Shown piece by piece: positions 19,375 through 26,941 of a stretch of DNA of 64,000 nucleotides. Position numbers and translations under genes: made by a program. The notes beneath the pieces were generated by a model. That model did not search any database and was not told where the DNA came from. It saw only the letters and a list, made by a program, of their open reading frames with translations. Source of the stretch: JBFWRK01 sp050248955 (GTDB taxonomy: Bacteria > Actinomycetota > Acidimicrobiia > Acidimicrobiales > Ilumatobacteraceae); contig JBFWRK010000005.1 in the NCBI GenBank assembly GCA_050248955.1, positions 62,001 through 126,000 on the forward strand, written 5' to 3'. Position 1 is the first letter of the stretch. Each line of letters begins with the position of its first letter.

Positions 19375-20010
19375 ATGCTGATCCCGACCGTGATCGAGTC
19401 CACCCAGCGAGGGGAGCGGGCGTACGACATCTACTCGCGCCTCCTGGCGAACCGCATCGTGTTCCTCGGGACGGCGATCGACGACAACGTCGCCAACCTC
19501 GTGATCGCGCAGCTGCTGCACCTCGAGTCGGAGTCGACGAAGCACGACGTCTCGCTCTACATCAACTCACCTGGCGGCGACGTCACCGCGCTGTTCGCGA
19601 TCCACGACACGATGCAGTACATCGCACCGGACGTCGTGACGATCTGCGTCGGTCAGGCAGCGTCGGCCGCCGCGGTGCTGCTCGCCGCAGGCACGCCCGG
19701 CAAGCGCTACGCCCTGCCGAACGCCCGCGTGCTGGTGCACCAGCCGCACGGGGGAGCACAGGGGCAGAGCACGGACATGGAGATCGCGGTGGCCGAGATG
19801 GTCGAGATGCGGCGACGGATGGTCGGCATCCTGGTGGCCGCGACCGGACAGGCGGAGGAGCGCATCGTCAGCGACATGGACCGCGACTTCATCGTGCGCG
19901 GCGAGCAGGCGGTCGAGTACGGCCTGGTCGACCACATCATCGAGCGGCGCGAGCTGGCCGAGCCGCTCGCTGCTGCCACCGCGCCGGTTCCGGCGAGCGT
20001 CGCCGCGTGA
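19375..20010 (+). CDS. ClpP-family serine protease paralogue
   Basis: A 211-residue ClpP-type peptidase subunit. The catalytic triad falls at S97 (GQAASAAAV), H122 (VLVHQPHGG) and D171 (DMDRDF), the same numbers as mature E. coli ClpP, and LYINSPGGDV forms the oxyanion region. It should form the tetradecameric protease chamber that works with a Clp ATPase. No clpX, clpC or second clpP is adjacent, so this is a stand-alone paralogue rather than the housekeeping clpP1P2 operon. A strong GGAGG SD supports ATG 19375. Its promoter carries two inverted repeats shared with the divergent SRPBCC-ArsR operon, suggesting induction by the same signal. Confidence 0.9.
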   Translation: MLIPTVIESTQRGERAYDIYSRLLANRIVFLGTAIDDNVANLVIAQLLHLESESTKHDVSLYINSPGGDVTALFAIHDTMQYIAPDVVTICVGQAASAAAVLLAAGTPGKRYALPNARVLVHQPHGGAQGQSTDMEIAVAEMVEMRRRMVGILVAATGQAEERIVSDMDRDFIVRGEQAVEYGLVDHIIERRELAEPLAAATAPVPASVAA

Positions 20011-20032
20011 AGCCCGATCCCGGTCCGGCTGG

Positions 20033-20800
20033 TCAACGTTCGTCGATCACCGGTGCCAGCCGTGCGAGCATGCCGTAGTCCTCGTCGTCGAGCGGTACGA
20101 AGCCGCGGATCCGTAGCCGGCGCCGGGCACCGGCGGTTGCCGGCTCGGTGCTCGCCGCCGCGAGCGCATCACGCCACAGCGCGACCTCGTCGTCGGTGGC
20201 GCCGGCGGGGACGATCAGGGGCAGGCACGGCACCCGCGGTCCACGCCCGACGACCATGAGCCCGCGCAGCGCGTCCGGGTGGAGATCACCGACGAGCGCG
20301 AACGTCACCGCGTCGATCGAGGCCACGTCCGCTCTGCCGTCACGCACCGCCTCGATGCTCAGCACGTGGGCGCCGGTCGTGACGGCGGTTCCGTGCCATG
20401 GCGTGCACGCGGCGCGGAACGCGGCGAGGAGGCTGATCCATCCCGACAAGCTGTCCGTGGCATTGACCGCGGCGCTACCACCGGCGAGCTCCGCCAGTGG
20501 CGCCGCCCGACGGGCGACGAGCACGCTGCGGTAGCGGCCGCCGGACGCGTCGGGGATCCTCGGATCGAAGGTGCCGATCGACCGCACCCGTCCTGACAGG
20601 TCGGTGACGAGTGGCCATCCGCACGCCTGGCTCAGTGCGAGGTCGGGAGAGTGCCAGAGTGCCTGGGCGTCGTCGCTCCAGGCGAGCGCGGCGCGGCTCG
20701 CCGGGAGCCGGCGGTGCACCGCCGCCCAGAGCGCATCCCAGTCGCGGCGCAGCTCCGGGAACGGGTACATCGGGAGGCTGGCGACACCCCGCAGGCCCAT
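20033..20800 (-). CDS. PhnD-like substrate-binding-domain protein without signal peptide
   Basis: A 255-residue protein with a periplasmic-binding-protein type II fold resembling the PhnD family: YRSVLVARRAAPLAELAGG, VNATDSLSGWISLLAA, HVLSIEAVRDGRADVASIDAVT. In PhnD proteins such segments line the phosphonate-binding cleft. Here there is no signal peptide or lipobox, and no ABC transporter genes are adjacent, so a cytoplasmic sensor or enzyme-like role is more likely than import. TAACGT 7 nt before the ATG suggests a leaderless start. Confidence 0.7.
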   Translation of the reverse strand: MGLRGVASLPMYPFPELRRDWDALWAAVHRRLPASRAALAWSDDAQALWHSPDLALSQACGWPLVTDLSGRVRSIGTFDPRIPDASGGRYRSVLVARRAAPLAELAGGSAAVNATDSLSGWISLLAAFRAACTPWHGTAVTTGAHVLSIEAVRDGRADVASIDAVTFALVGDLHPDALRGLMVVGRGPRVPCLPLIVPAGATDDEVALWRDALAAASTEPATAGARRRLRIRGFVPLDDEDYGMLARLAPVIDER

Positions 20801-20807
20801 CGCTGCG

Positions 20808-20813
20808 ACGTTA
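20808..20813 (-). promoter_or_regulatory. -10 element of a probable leaderless gene (20800)
   Basis: Read on the minus strand the box is TAACGT, 7 nt from the ATG at 20800. No SD. Confidence 0.45.
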
Positions 20814-20839
20814 TCGAGACGGTGCGATCCGCACCGCGG

Positions 20840-21292
20840 TCACGTGGTCGGGCGATCGACGACGGCACGCATGTGACGTGCCGACGCCGGCCCGCCGCAC
20901 TCCGGGCAGACGAGCTCGGGGTGGATCGTCGCGCCGCACTCCTTGTGGACGAGCGTGACCGGTGGACCGCCGGGCGACGGCGCCCAACGATCGCCCCAGG
21001 CGAGCAGCGCGGTGACCACGGGGTAGAGGTCGCGCCCCTTGGCGGTGAGGCGGTACTCGAAGCGCTCCGGATGGTCCTGGTACTGCACCCGGTCGAGCAC
21101 GTCCTCGGCGACGAGCTCGCGCAGCCGTTCCGTCACGATCGCCCGGCTCGCGCCCGTGTTGCGCTGGAAGTCATCGAAGCGGCGGGTCCCGAGGAACGCC
21201 TCGCGCACGAGGAGCATCGTCCAGCGGTCGCCCACCACGGACAGCGCCCGAGCAACGGAGCAGCGCGCCTCGCCGATGTCGTTCCATCGCAT
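20840..21292 (-). CDS. HxlR-family transcriptional regulator with C-terminal zinc ribbon
   Basis: A 150-residue regulator. The HxlR winged helix contains C11 in GEARCSVARALSVVGDRWT, then RFDDFQRNTGASRAIVTERL (recognition region) and RFEYRLTAKGRDLYPV (wing). A short C-terminal extension, HKECGATIHPELVCPECGG, holds four cysteines and may bind zinc; this extension occurs in a subset of actinobacterial HxlR proteins. It diverges from the thioesterase-MFS operon, and the gap contains two palindromes likely to be its operators, so it probably represses both directions. TATGCT 6 nt before the ATG indicates a leaderless start. Confidence 0.9.
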   Translation of the reverse strand: MRWNDIGEARCSVARALSVVGDRWTMLLVREAFLGTRRFDDFQRNTGASRAIVTERLRELVAEDVLDRVQYQDHPERFEYRLTAKGRDLYPVVTALLAWGDRWAPSPGGPPVTLVHKECGATIHPELVCPECGGPASARHMRAVVDRPTT

Positions 21293-21298
21293 GACATC

Positions 21299-21327
21299 AG
21301 CATACCAGGTTGCGTTCAGGTTCTGAA
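21299..21327 (-). promoter_or_regulatory. hxlR-type regulator promoter, leaderless
   Basis: Read on the minus strand: TTCAGA (plus 21322-21327), 17 nt, TATGCT (plus 21299-21304), then 6 nt to the ATG at 21292. The first palindrome overlaps this -35. Confidence 0.55.
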
Positions 21328-21338
21328 CTGACTAAGTT
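21310..21338 (+). promoter_or_regulatory. Promoter of the thioesterase-MFS operon
   Basis: TTGCGT (21310-21315), 17 nt, TAAGTT (21333-21338). It overlaps the divergent regulator promoter and both palindromes. Confidence 0.5.
21314..21328. promoter_or_regulatory. Palindromic operator 1 (likely HxlR)
   Basis: GTTCAG-GTT-CTGAAC, perfect 6-bp arms. Confidence 0.55.
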
Positions 21339-21353
21339 CAGCTTTCGAACTTA
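21333..21353. promoter_or_regulatory. Palindromic operator 2 (likely HxlR)
   Basis: TAAGTTC-N7-GAACTTA, perfect 7-bp arms, sharing the GTTC/GAAC half-site with operator 1 and covering the -10 of the plus-strand promoter. Confidence 0.6.
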
Positions 21354-21414
21354 CTTGACCAGTTCCCGACCGTGCCGCCAGAACCGTGTCAACCAGCCTG
21401 CGGAGGATCCCCCG

Positions 21415-21903
21415 ATGACCGTCACCATTGCCCTCGATCCCGCGACGATGACTGATCCCGCGACGATGACCGGGCTCGAGCAGCTCCGAGCCGCCTTGGG
21501 CGGCGAGCTCCCGCCCCCGGGCGTCGGCCGCCTGCTCGGCATGGAGCTCGGCGAGCTGGAGGAGGGCCGGGTCGCCTTCACGCTCGAAACCCGCCCGGAG
21601 CTCGGCAACCCGCTCGGCACCGTCCACGGTGGCATCGCCGCGACGCTCCTCGACAGCGCGATGGGTTGCGCGGTCCACTCGTTGCTCCGCGCCGGTGAGC
21701 GCTACACGACGCTCGACCTCCACGTGCACTACGTGCGTGCGATCCCGCTCGAGCCCGGCCGCATCACGGCGACGGGATCGATCGTGCACCGCGGCGGGCG
21801 GACGGCGACTGCCGAGGGGCGGATCGTCGATGCCGCCGGTCGGCTCATGGCCCATGGCACGACGACCTGCATGGTGTTCCCGCCGAACGGCGGCGCGCGG
21901 TGA
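21415..21903 (+). CDS. PaaI-family hotdog-fold acyl-CoA thioesterase
   Basis: A 162-residue hotdog-fold protein. The family signature is LGNPLGTVHGGIAATLLDSA (HGG with the catalytic acidic residue in the following helix), followed by YTTLDLHVHYVRAI on the central strands. PaaI-type enzymes hydrolyse acyl- or aryl-CoA thioesters in the cytoplasm; the substrate is not predictable here. A GGAGG SD 8 nt upstream fixes ATG 21415. Its TGA overlaps the GTG of the MFS gene by 4 bp, so the two are translationally coupled, and both are under the divergent HxlR-type regulator. Confidence 0.85.
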   Translation: MTVTIALDPATMTDPATMTGLEQLRAALGGELPPPGVGRLLGMELGELEEGRVAFTLETRPELGNPLGTVHGGIAATLLDSAMGCAVHSLLRAGERYTTLDLHVHYVRAIPLEPGRITATGSIVHRGGRTATAEGRIVDAAGRLMAHGTTTCMVFPPNGGAR

Positions 21904-23372
21904 GCGCGCCGACGATCGCTCGCAACCCGTGGGTGGTGCTGCTCTCCACGAGCCTCGCCGTGTTCGCGGTGTTCCTCGACACGACGATCCTGTTCGTCGC
22001 GTTCCCGTCGATCTCCGCGGACTTCGCCGACGTCAGCGCGAGCTCGCTGTCGTGGGTGCTGAACGCGTACACGATCGTGTTCGCTGCGCTGCTCGTGCCC
22101 GCCGGGAGGCTCGCCGACCGAGTCGGCCGGCGGCGCACGTTCCTCGCCGCGGTCGTCGTCTTCACGATCGCGTCGATGCTCTGCGGGGTCGCCCCGAACG
22201 CGGCGTTGCTCGTCGTCGCGCGCATCGGCCAGGCCGTCGGCGCTGCGGCGCTGGTGCCCGCCTCGCTCGCGCTCGTGCTGCAGACCTTCCCGCGCGAGAA
22301 GATCCCCGTGGCCGTCGCCGTCTGGGGTGCGGTCGGCGCCGTGGCCGGTGCGGCCGGTCCGACGCTCGGCGCCTTCGTCGTCGAGCACCTCGGCTGGCGT
22401 TGGGCGTTCTTCATCAACCTGCCGGTCGGCATCGTCAGTGTCCTCCTCGGGCGGCGGGTGCTGCCCGAGGGGCGAGAGGCGAACCCGGGGCGACTGCCCG
22501 ACCCCGCCGGCGTGGTGCTGCTCGCCGGCGGCCTGGCGTTGGCCGCCTACGGCATCGTGCAGACGGACGTGTGGGGGTGGGGGAGCGGGCGCTTCCTCGG
22601 CACGCTCGCAGGCGCGGCGGCGCTGATCGTCGTGTTCGTCCAGCGCTGCCGCCGCGTGACGAACCCACTCGTGGACCTGTCGCTGTTCCGCTCCCGGAAC
22701 TTCCGCTGGGCGAACGCCGCCACGGTCGTCTTCGCCACGGGGTTCAACGCGATGTTCCTCGGCAACGTGCTGTTCCTCACCCGCGTGTGGGGCTACTCGA
22801 TCATGAAGGCCGGGCTCGCGATCTCCGTCGGCCCGTTGATCGTGGCGGCGACCGCGCCGTTCTTCGGCCGGCTCGCCGGGCGGATCGGGCAGCGGCGACT
22901 GCTCGTCCCCGGCGGGCTCGTCTGGGCGGCCGGGGGCGGGTACCTCCTCGTCGCCGCCGGCACGACGCCGGACTACGTCGGGATCTACCTGCCTGGTGTC
23001 GTGCTGACCGGTCTCGGCGTTTCGCTGTGCCTGCCCCAGCTCTCGTCGGCGGCGGTGCAGCGCCTGCCACCCGATCAGTTCGGGTCGGGGTCCGCGATCA
23101 ACCAGGCGATCCGCAACCTCGGCGCGACGTTCGGCGTCGCGCTCGTGGTGGCGTTCACCACCGGGCTCGCGCCGGGCGACGCGCTCGACGGCTTCCACCG
23201 GGTCTGGTGGTTGCTCGTCGCGAGCGGCGTCGGCGTCTCACTGCTGGCGACGCGTCTCGGGCGCGCTGCCGCGCCCGGCGACGCGCCGTCGACGGCGTTC
23301 GTCGACGATTATCTGGAGCGGCCGACGCCGCTCGGTGTCGGTCAGGCAACGTCGAGGATCGGGAGCAGCTGA
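21900..23372 (+). CDS. MFS transporter, DHA2 (EmrB/QacA) drug-efflux type
   Basis: A 490-residue integral membrane protein with about 14 membrane helices. The DHA2 signature appears as LDTTILFVAFPSI in helix 1 and the loop motif GRLADRVGRRRTF after helix 2; motif C in helix 5 is GAVAGAAGPTLGAFV. Proton-driven export of hydrophobic compounds is the usual role. The start GTG overlaps the thioesterase stop. An HxlR regulator, thioesterase and exporter suggest detoxification of an acyl or aryl compound. The last 31 bp overlap the convergent YceI-like gene. Confidence 0.9.
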   Translation: MSAPTIARNPWVVLLSTSLAVFAVFLDTTILFVAFPSISADFADVSASSLSWVLNAYTIVFAALLVPAGRLADRVGRRRTFLAAVVVFTIASMLCGVAPNAALLVVARIGQAVGAAALVPASLALVLQTFPREKIPVAVAVWGAVGAVAGAAGPTLGAFVVEHLGWRWAFFINLPVGIVSVLLGRRVLPEGREANPGRLPDPAGVVLLAGGLALAAYGIVQTDVWGWGSGRFLGTLAGAAALIVVFVQRCRRVTNPLVDLSLFRSRNFRWANAATVVFATGFNAMFLGNVLFLTRVWGYSIMKAGLAISVGPLIVAATAPFFGRLAGRIGQRRLLVPGGLVWAAGGGYLLVAAGTTPDYVGIYLPGVVLTGLGVSLCLPQLSSAAVQRLPPDQFGSGSAINQAIRNLGATFGVALVVAFTTGLAPGDALDGFHRVWWLLVASGVGVSLLATRLGRAAAPGDAPSTAFVDDYLERPTPLGVGQATSRIGSS

Positions 23373-23923
23373 CCCGCCACGTGGATCGGCGTCGCCGGCC
23401 GGCCGCGCCGGCGGAGGAACGACTGCTCACGCCTCGGGGCGCCGATGTTCGCCGCGACCTCGAAGTGCGCCCACGCCGCTTCACGGTTGCGGAACACACC
23501 GTGGTACTCGAGCGTGGCAGCGACAGCGTGCTTGCCTGCGGCGCCGTCAACCGCACCGGCGATCGTCCACACCGACATGGCGTGGTTCGACGACCTGATG
23601 TGGATCGGCTGGCCCAGGAACCAGATGATGCCGTCGGGGAGGAGGATCTCGAGCTCGAGCGACGACCGCAGCGGGTCCTCGCGCACGGTCAGCGCGCCCG
23701 ACGATCTCAGGACGGGCTGGCGGCGGGCCTGTGGGGCGAACGCGCCGAAACCGAGCTCGACGCGCGCCGGTGGGAGCAACCAGGCACCCGGGACAGGGGT
23801 CTCGACGCCTCGGACGTGGCGGACCAGCGAGGTCCGGTCGTCGCGCTCGAGGGCCGACGGCTCGGGAGACGCGGACCGAGCGAGTGAATGTGATTCGGTG
23901 GGAGATTCGCTGAACGTCTGCAT
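23342..23923 (-). CDS. Degenerate YceI-like protein
   Basis: A 193-residue protein. From about residue 45 it follows the YceI beta-barrel pattern: an initial PGAWLLPPARVELGFGAFAP strand pair, alternating beta-strands with LELEILLPDG, and FEVAANIGAP near the end. YceI proteins bind polyisoprenoids in the periplasm, but here there is no signal peptide, and the first 45 residues are Ser/Arg-rich and may be non-native or a wrong start. No other ATG or GTG is available before the homology. A TACGGG lies 6 nt before the ATG. The fold assignment is tentative. Confidence 0.55.
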   Translation of the reverse strand: MQTFSESPTESHSLARSASPEPSALERDDRTSLVRHVRGVETPVPGAWLLPPARVELGFGAFAPQARRQPVLRSSGALTVREDPLRSSLELEILLPDGIIWFLGQPIHIRSSNHAMSVWTIAGAVDGAAGKHAVAATLEYHGVFRNREAAWAHFEVAANIGAPRREQSFLRRRGRPATPIHVAGQLLPILDVA

Positions 23924-24061
23924 GGTTGGCCCGTACGCCTGGACCGCGGAGGAGGTTCGCCGGCGACGGTGTCGCGTCGGTCACGTCCTCGGGCGCGAAC
24001 CGCGGCCGATGTTCGGGCGTACAGCTGGATGCCCATGCAACATCCCCCAAGGAGCAGTCCC

Positions 24062-24220
24062 GTGATCTTCGTCTCGCCCTCGTCCGTCCTGCCGCTCCGC
24101 TCGCCGCGCTCCAACCGGCCAGCAGGATCCCCGGCCTACTTCCTGCAGCGTCCGGCTTCGACGTGGCAGGACGCCCTCCAGCGAAGCACCCGCCCGCGGC
24201 ACGAACCACCCGCCGCGTAA
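24062..24220 (+). CDS. Possible 52-residue Arg/Pro-rich small protein
   Basis: A GTG-initiated frame preceded by AAGGAG with 7-nt spacing, a better SD than most here. The product is basic and contains AYFLQRPASTWQDALQR, which resembles the short R-P-A-x-x-W motif I recall from very small actinobacterial proteins of unknown function (memory of pattern only). It lies in an otherwise gene-poor stretch (23924-24702). It could equally be a chance frame. Confidence 0.35.
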   Translation: MIFVSPSSVLPLRSPRSNRPAGSPAYFLQRPASTWQDALQRSTRPRHEPPAA

Positions 24221-24279
24221 CCCGCCCGACGCCGAGCTCGGCCAGCAGCCGCCCCGCACGCCCGAGCCCACCCTGGCCT

Positions 24280-24314
24280 GGCCCCCACCCCCGATCCCCC
24301 CGGGCGTGGGGGCC
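24280..24314. terminator. Stem-loop with 9-bp perfect arms
   Basis: GGCCCCCAC (24280-24288) pairs with GTGGGGGCC (24306-24314) around a 17-nt C-rich loop. It follows the possible small gene by 60 nt and may end its transcript. Confidence 0.4.
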
Positions 24315-24335
24315 GGCCCGCGTCGCGACGCCTGG

Positions 24336-24390
24336 GGTGAATCGAGCTCCGTGGTTGCGCGTCACGGCTGGTGACGCTGGAGCCGCCGGA
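24336..24390. repeat. Imperfect direct repeat, copy 1
   Basis: This 55-bp stretch matches 24596-24650 at 46 of 55 positions. Shared cores include CGAGCTCC, TGCGCG and GCTGGTGACG. No gene is seen between the two copies. Confidence 0.65.
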
Positions 24391-24595
24391 GTGTGCTGGT
24401 GCGACGTCGTCAGCAAGCCGACGAGACCCAGCCACACACCGTTTCTCTGCTCATCCGCGTCACCACCCCCGATCTCTGATCGGGCGAGGTCGTTGGATGT
24501 CCGGATGGGAGCGGAGAACCGGTCGGGAGTCGTCGGCGAGCAGAGAACCCGGCGAGCGCGGGACTGGGCCGCGCGCCGGGCCCGCAGCCGCCTCG

Positions 24596-24650
24596 GGTGA
24601 GACGAGCTCCCTGGGTGCGCGACACCGCTGGTGACGTTGGAGCACCCGGA
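24596..24650. repeat. Imperfect direct repeat, copy 2
   Basis: The second copy of the 55-bp repeat, 260 bp downstream of copy 1 and about 50 bp before the transporter gene. Differences are scattered substitutions without indels. Confidence 0.65.
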
Positions 24651-24690
24651 CAGCGGTCGGGTGGGCGGGCCGGTGGTTGGGCGGGCGGGT

Positions 24691-24696
24691 TAGGGT
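24691..24696 (+). promoter_or_regulatory. -10 element of a probable leaderless gene (24703)
   Basis: TAGGGT followed by 6 nt and GTG 24703. No -35 consensus and no SD. Confidence 0.5.
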
Positions 24697-24702
24697 GCGT
24701 CC

Positions 24703-26295
24703 GTGGTCGAAGTCTTCGCCGACGACTCCGTCCTCCTGGTCTTCGTGGTCATCGGCGTGGCGGCGGCAGTCGGCGCGCTGCGGTTCAAGGGCATGGCGCT
24801 CGGTCCCGCCGCAGCGTTGTTCGTCGGCCTCGCGATCGGCGCGATCGACGAGTCGCTCAGCGGTGCGGAGGGGCTCGGCCTGCTCCGCGAGCTCGGCCTC
24901 GTCCTGTTCACCTACACGGTCGGCCTCGCGTCCGGGCCGGCGTTCTTCGGCGGACTGCGACGCGGCGGCGCGCAGGCCGCTGCGCTCACCGTCGCCCTCA
25001 TCGGCGGCCTCGCCGGCCTCTGTGCGCTCGCGGCAGCGATCCTCGACCTGCCGGCCGCGGACCGGGCCGGACTCTTCGCCGGCAGCACCACGAACACGCC
25101 GGCGCTCCAGGCGGCGACGGACGCACTCACCGCCGGCAATCCGGTCATCGCCTACTCGTTGACCTATCCCGCCGCTGTCGTGGCGATGCTCGTCGTTGCG
25201 ACCCTGCTGCTCGGCCGGCGGCTGCCGCTGCCCGCCAAGCTCGCTCCGCCACCGCCGGCGCCGCGAGCGGAACGGATCATCAGTTGGACCGTCATCGTTC
25301 GCAACGGCGGGCTCCCGAGCCTGGCGGAGCTCGCCGAGCAGTATCCGCACATCGGCTTCAGCCGGATCGAGCACGACGGCAACGTGTCCGTGGCGAGCGG
25401 CGGCCGGCGTCTCCAGGTCGGCGATGCCGTCGTCGTCGTCGGCCCGGATGCGGCCGTCGCCGCGTTCTGCGAGGCGGCGGGCGAACGCAGCGACCGGCAC
25501 CTGCCGCTCGACCGCAGCGTGCTCGACTTCCGCCGCATCGTCGTGTCCAACCGCCGCATGGCCGGGCGCCGGTTGGCCGACCTGGACCTCGTCCGCCGGC
25601 ACGGCGTGACGGTGACGCGGGTCCGGCGCGGGGACGACGATCTGGTCGCCCACGACGACCTGCTGCTCCAGCTCGGTGATCGCGTTCGCGTGGTCGGCCC
25701 GATCGACGAGATCGGAGCCGTGGCTCGTCTGTTCGGCGACTCGGAGCGGCGGCTCAGCGAGGTCGACCCGGTCGGATTCGCGCTCGGCATCGCGGCCGGG
25801 TTGCTGCTCGGCGCCGTGAACGTGCCGCTCCCCGGTGGTCTCGAACTGGAGCTCGGCGCCGGCGGCGGACCATTGGTCGTCGGGCTCGTGCTCGGCTTCG
25901 TCTCCCGCAGCGGACCGGTCACGTGGCAGATCGCGCACGGCGCGAACCTCGTCCTGCGCCAGCTCGGGATCCTGATGTTCCTCGCCTGCGCCGGTCTCGG
26001 CTCGGGCACGGCGTTCGCGGATGCAGTGGTGACCCGTCGCGGCCTCGAGCTGGTGGTCGCCGGCCTCGTCGTCTCGGCGCTGTTCGCCGGCGCGATCCCG
26101 CTCGCCGTCGAGGTCGTGCTCCGCCGCAACGTGCTGGATTCGGCAGGGATGCTCGCCGGCATCGAGACCCAACCGGCGGCGCTCGCCTACGTCGGCGAGC
26201 GCACCGTCGGTGACGAGCGCGTCAACCAGGCGTACGCGCTGGTCTTCCCGGTCGCGATGATCGCGAAGATCGTCATCGTCCAGTTCCTGGCCTGA
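24703..26295 (+). CDS. AspT/YidE-type membrane transporter with two TrkA-C domains
   Basis: A 530-residue protein with the aspartate:alanine-exchanger (AAE) layout: about five membrane helices, a central cytoplasmic part with two RCK_C/TrkA-C domains (about residues 185-350; VASGGRRLQVGDAVVVVGPD and LLLQLGDRVRVVGPIDEIG), then about five or six more helices. Two family motifs occur, GSTTNTPALQAA in the first membrane half and GMLAGIETQPAALAYV in the second. Members exchange amino or dicarboxylic acids or are YidE/YbjL-like proteins of unknown substrate. GTG 24703 is directly downstream of TAGGGT. A perfect hairpin follows the stop. Confidence 0.85.
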   Translation: MVEVFADDSVLLVFVVIGVAAAVGALRFKGMALGPAAALFVGLAIGAIDESLSGAEGLGLLRELGLVLFTYTVGLASGPAFFGGLRRGGAQAAALTVALIGGLAGLCALAAAILDLPAADRAGLFAGSTTNTPALQAATDALTAGNPVIAYSLTYPAAVVAMLVVATLLLGRRLPLPAKLAPPPPAPRAERIISWTVIVRNGGLPSLAELAEQYPHIGFSRIEHDGNVSVASGGRRLQVGDAVVVVGPDAAVAAFCEAAGERSDRHLPLDRSVLDFRRIVVSNRRMAGRRLADLDLVRRHGVTVTRVRRGDDDLVAHDDLLLQLGDRVRVVGPIDEIGAVARLFGDSERRLSEVDPVGFALGIAAGLLLGAVNVPLPGGLELELGAGGGPLVVGLVLGFVSRSGPVTWQIAHGANLVLRQLGILMFLACAGLGSGTAFADAVVTRRGLELVVAGLVVSALFAGAIPLAVEVVLRRNVLDSAGMLAGIETQPAALAYVGERTVGDERVNQAYALVFPVAMIAKIVIVQFLA

Positions 26296-26301
26296 ACGCG
26301 A

Positions 26302-26334
26302 CCGTGGCCCGGCCCACGGTGGGCCGGGCCACGG
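26302..26334. terminator. Strong bidirectional hairpin terminator
   Basis: A perfect 15-bp stem (26302-26316 with 26320-26334) closed by a 3-nt loop, between the convergent transporter and Pro-rich protein genes. There is no T-tract. Confidence 0.75.
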
Positions 26335-26358
26335 CGACGAGCCGGGACGCACGTTCGT

Positions 26359-26871
26359 TCAGTCGACGCTGCCGACGCTCACGCTGCCCATGCTGCCGAC
26401 GCTGCCGACGCTGCCGACGCTGACGCTGTCCGGCGCCGGCGCCGGTGCGGGTGCGGGTGCGAGATCCGCAGCGGGGGGCGGCACCGACGCCGACACGGTG
26501 TTCGACGTGTCGATCGGGGCGGGGGCCGGAGCAACGGGCACCGGCACCGGCGCCGCGGGGTCCGGAGCGGGCGTCGGCACTGACACCGTGTTCGACGTGT
26601 CGACCACCGACGGAGCCGGTGCCGGCGTCGGCGTGGTGACGGACACGATGTTCGACGTGTCGCGCAGCGCAGGGGCTGGCGCGATGGTCGTCGTCACGAC
26701 CTCCGAGCCGGGGGAGGCGAGACTGTCGACCGGCACGAGTTGGACGTCGTTCACGACTGGCAGATCAGGTCCGCCACCGTCGGCGAAGGCGGTGCCACTC
26801 ACGACCAAGCCGGCGAGCGCACCTCCAGCCGCTGCGACCTTCCAGTTCAGACGCTTGTGTTGGGGGTTCAT
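26359..26871 (-). CDS. Secreted Pro/Ala-rich protein with DTSN(T/I)VS repeats
   Basis: A 170-residue exported protein not recognised as a known family. A signal peptide (LNWKVAAAGGALAGLVVSG, cleavage near AFA-DGG) is followed by low-complexity Pro/Ala/Val sequence in which the motif DTSN(T/I)VS occurs three times at roughly 20-25-residue intervals, and then by a C-terminal Ser/Val/Gly tail (SVGSVGSVGSMGSVSVG). The tail is encoded by a 9-bp tandem repeat. An SD (GGAGAGGA) precedes ATG 26871. It lies 70 bp downstream of the phosphotransferase gene on the same strand, at the edge of the surface-protein and sensor-kinase region. Confidence 0.75.
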   Translation of the reverse strand: MNPQHKRLNWKVAAAGGALAGLVVSGTAFADGGGPDLPVVNDVQLVPVDSLASPGSEVVTTTIAPAPALRDTSNIVSVTTPTPAPAPSVVDTSNTVSVPTPAPDPAAPVPVPVAPAPAPIDTSNTVSASVPPPAADLAPAPAPAPAPDSVSVGSVGSVGSMGSVSVGSVD

Positions 26872-26941
26872 CGTGGATCCTCTCCTTCGTGGGCGACATC
26901 GCCGCCCGTTGGTGCAGTTGTCGCGCCCGCCGATGGGGCGG

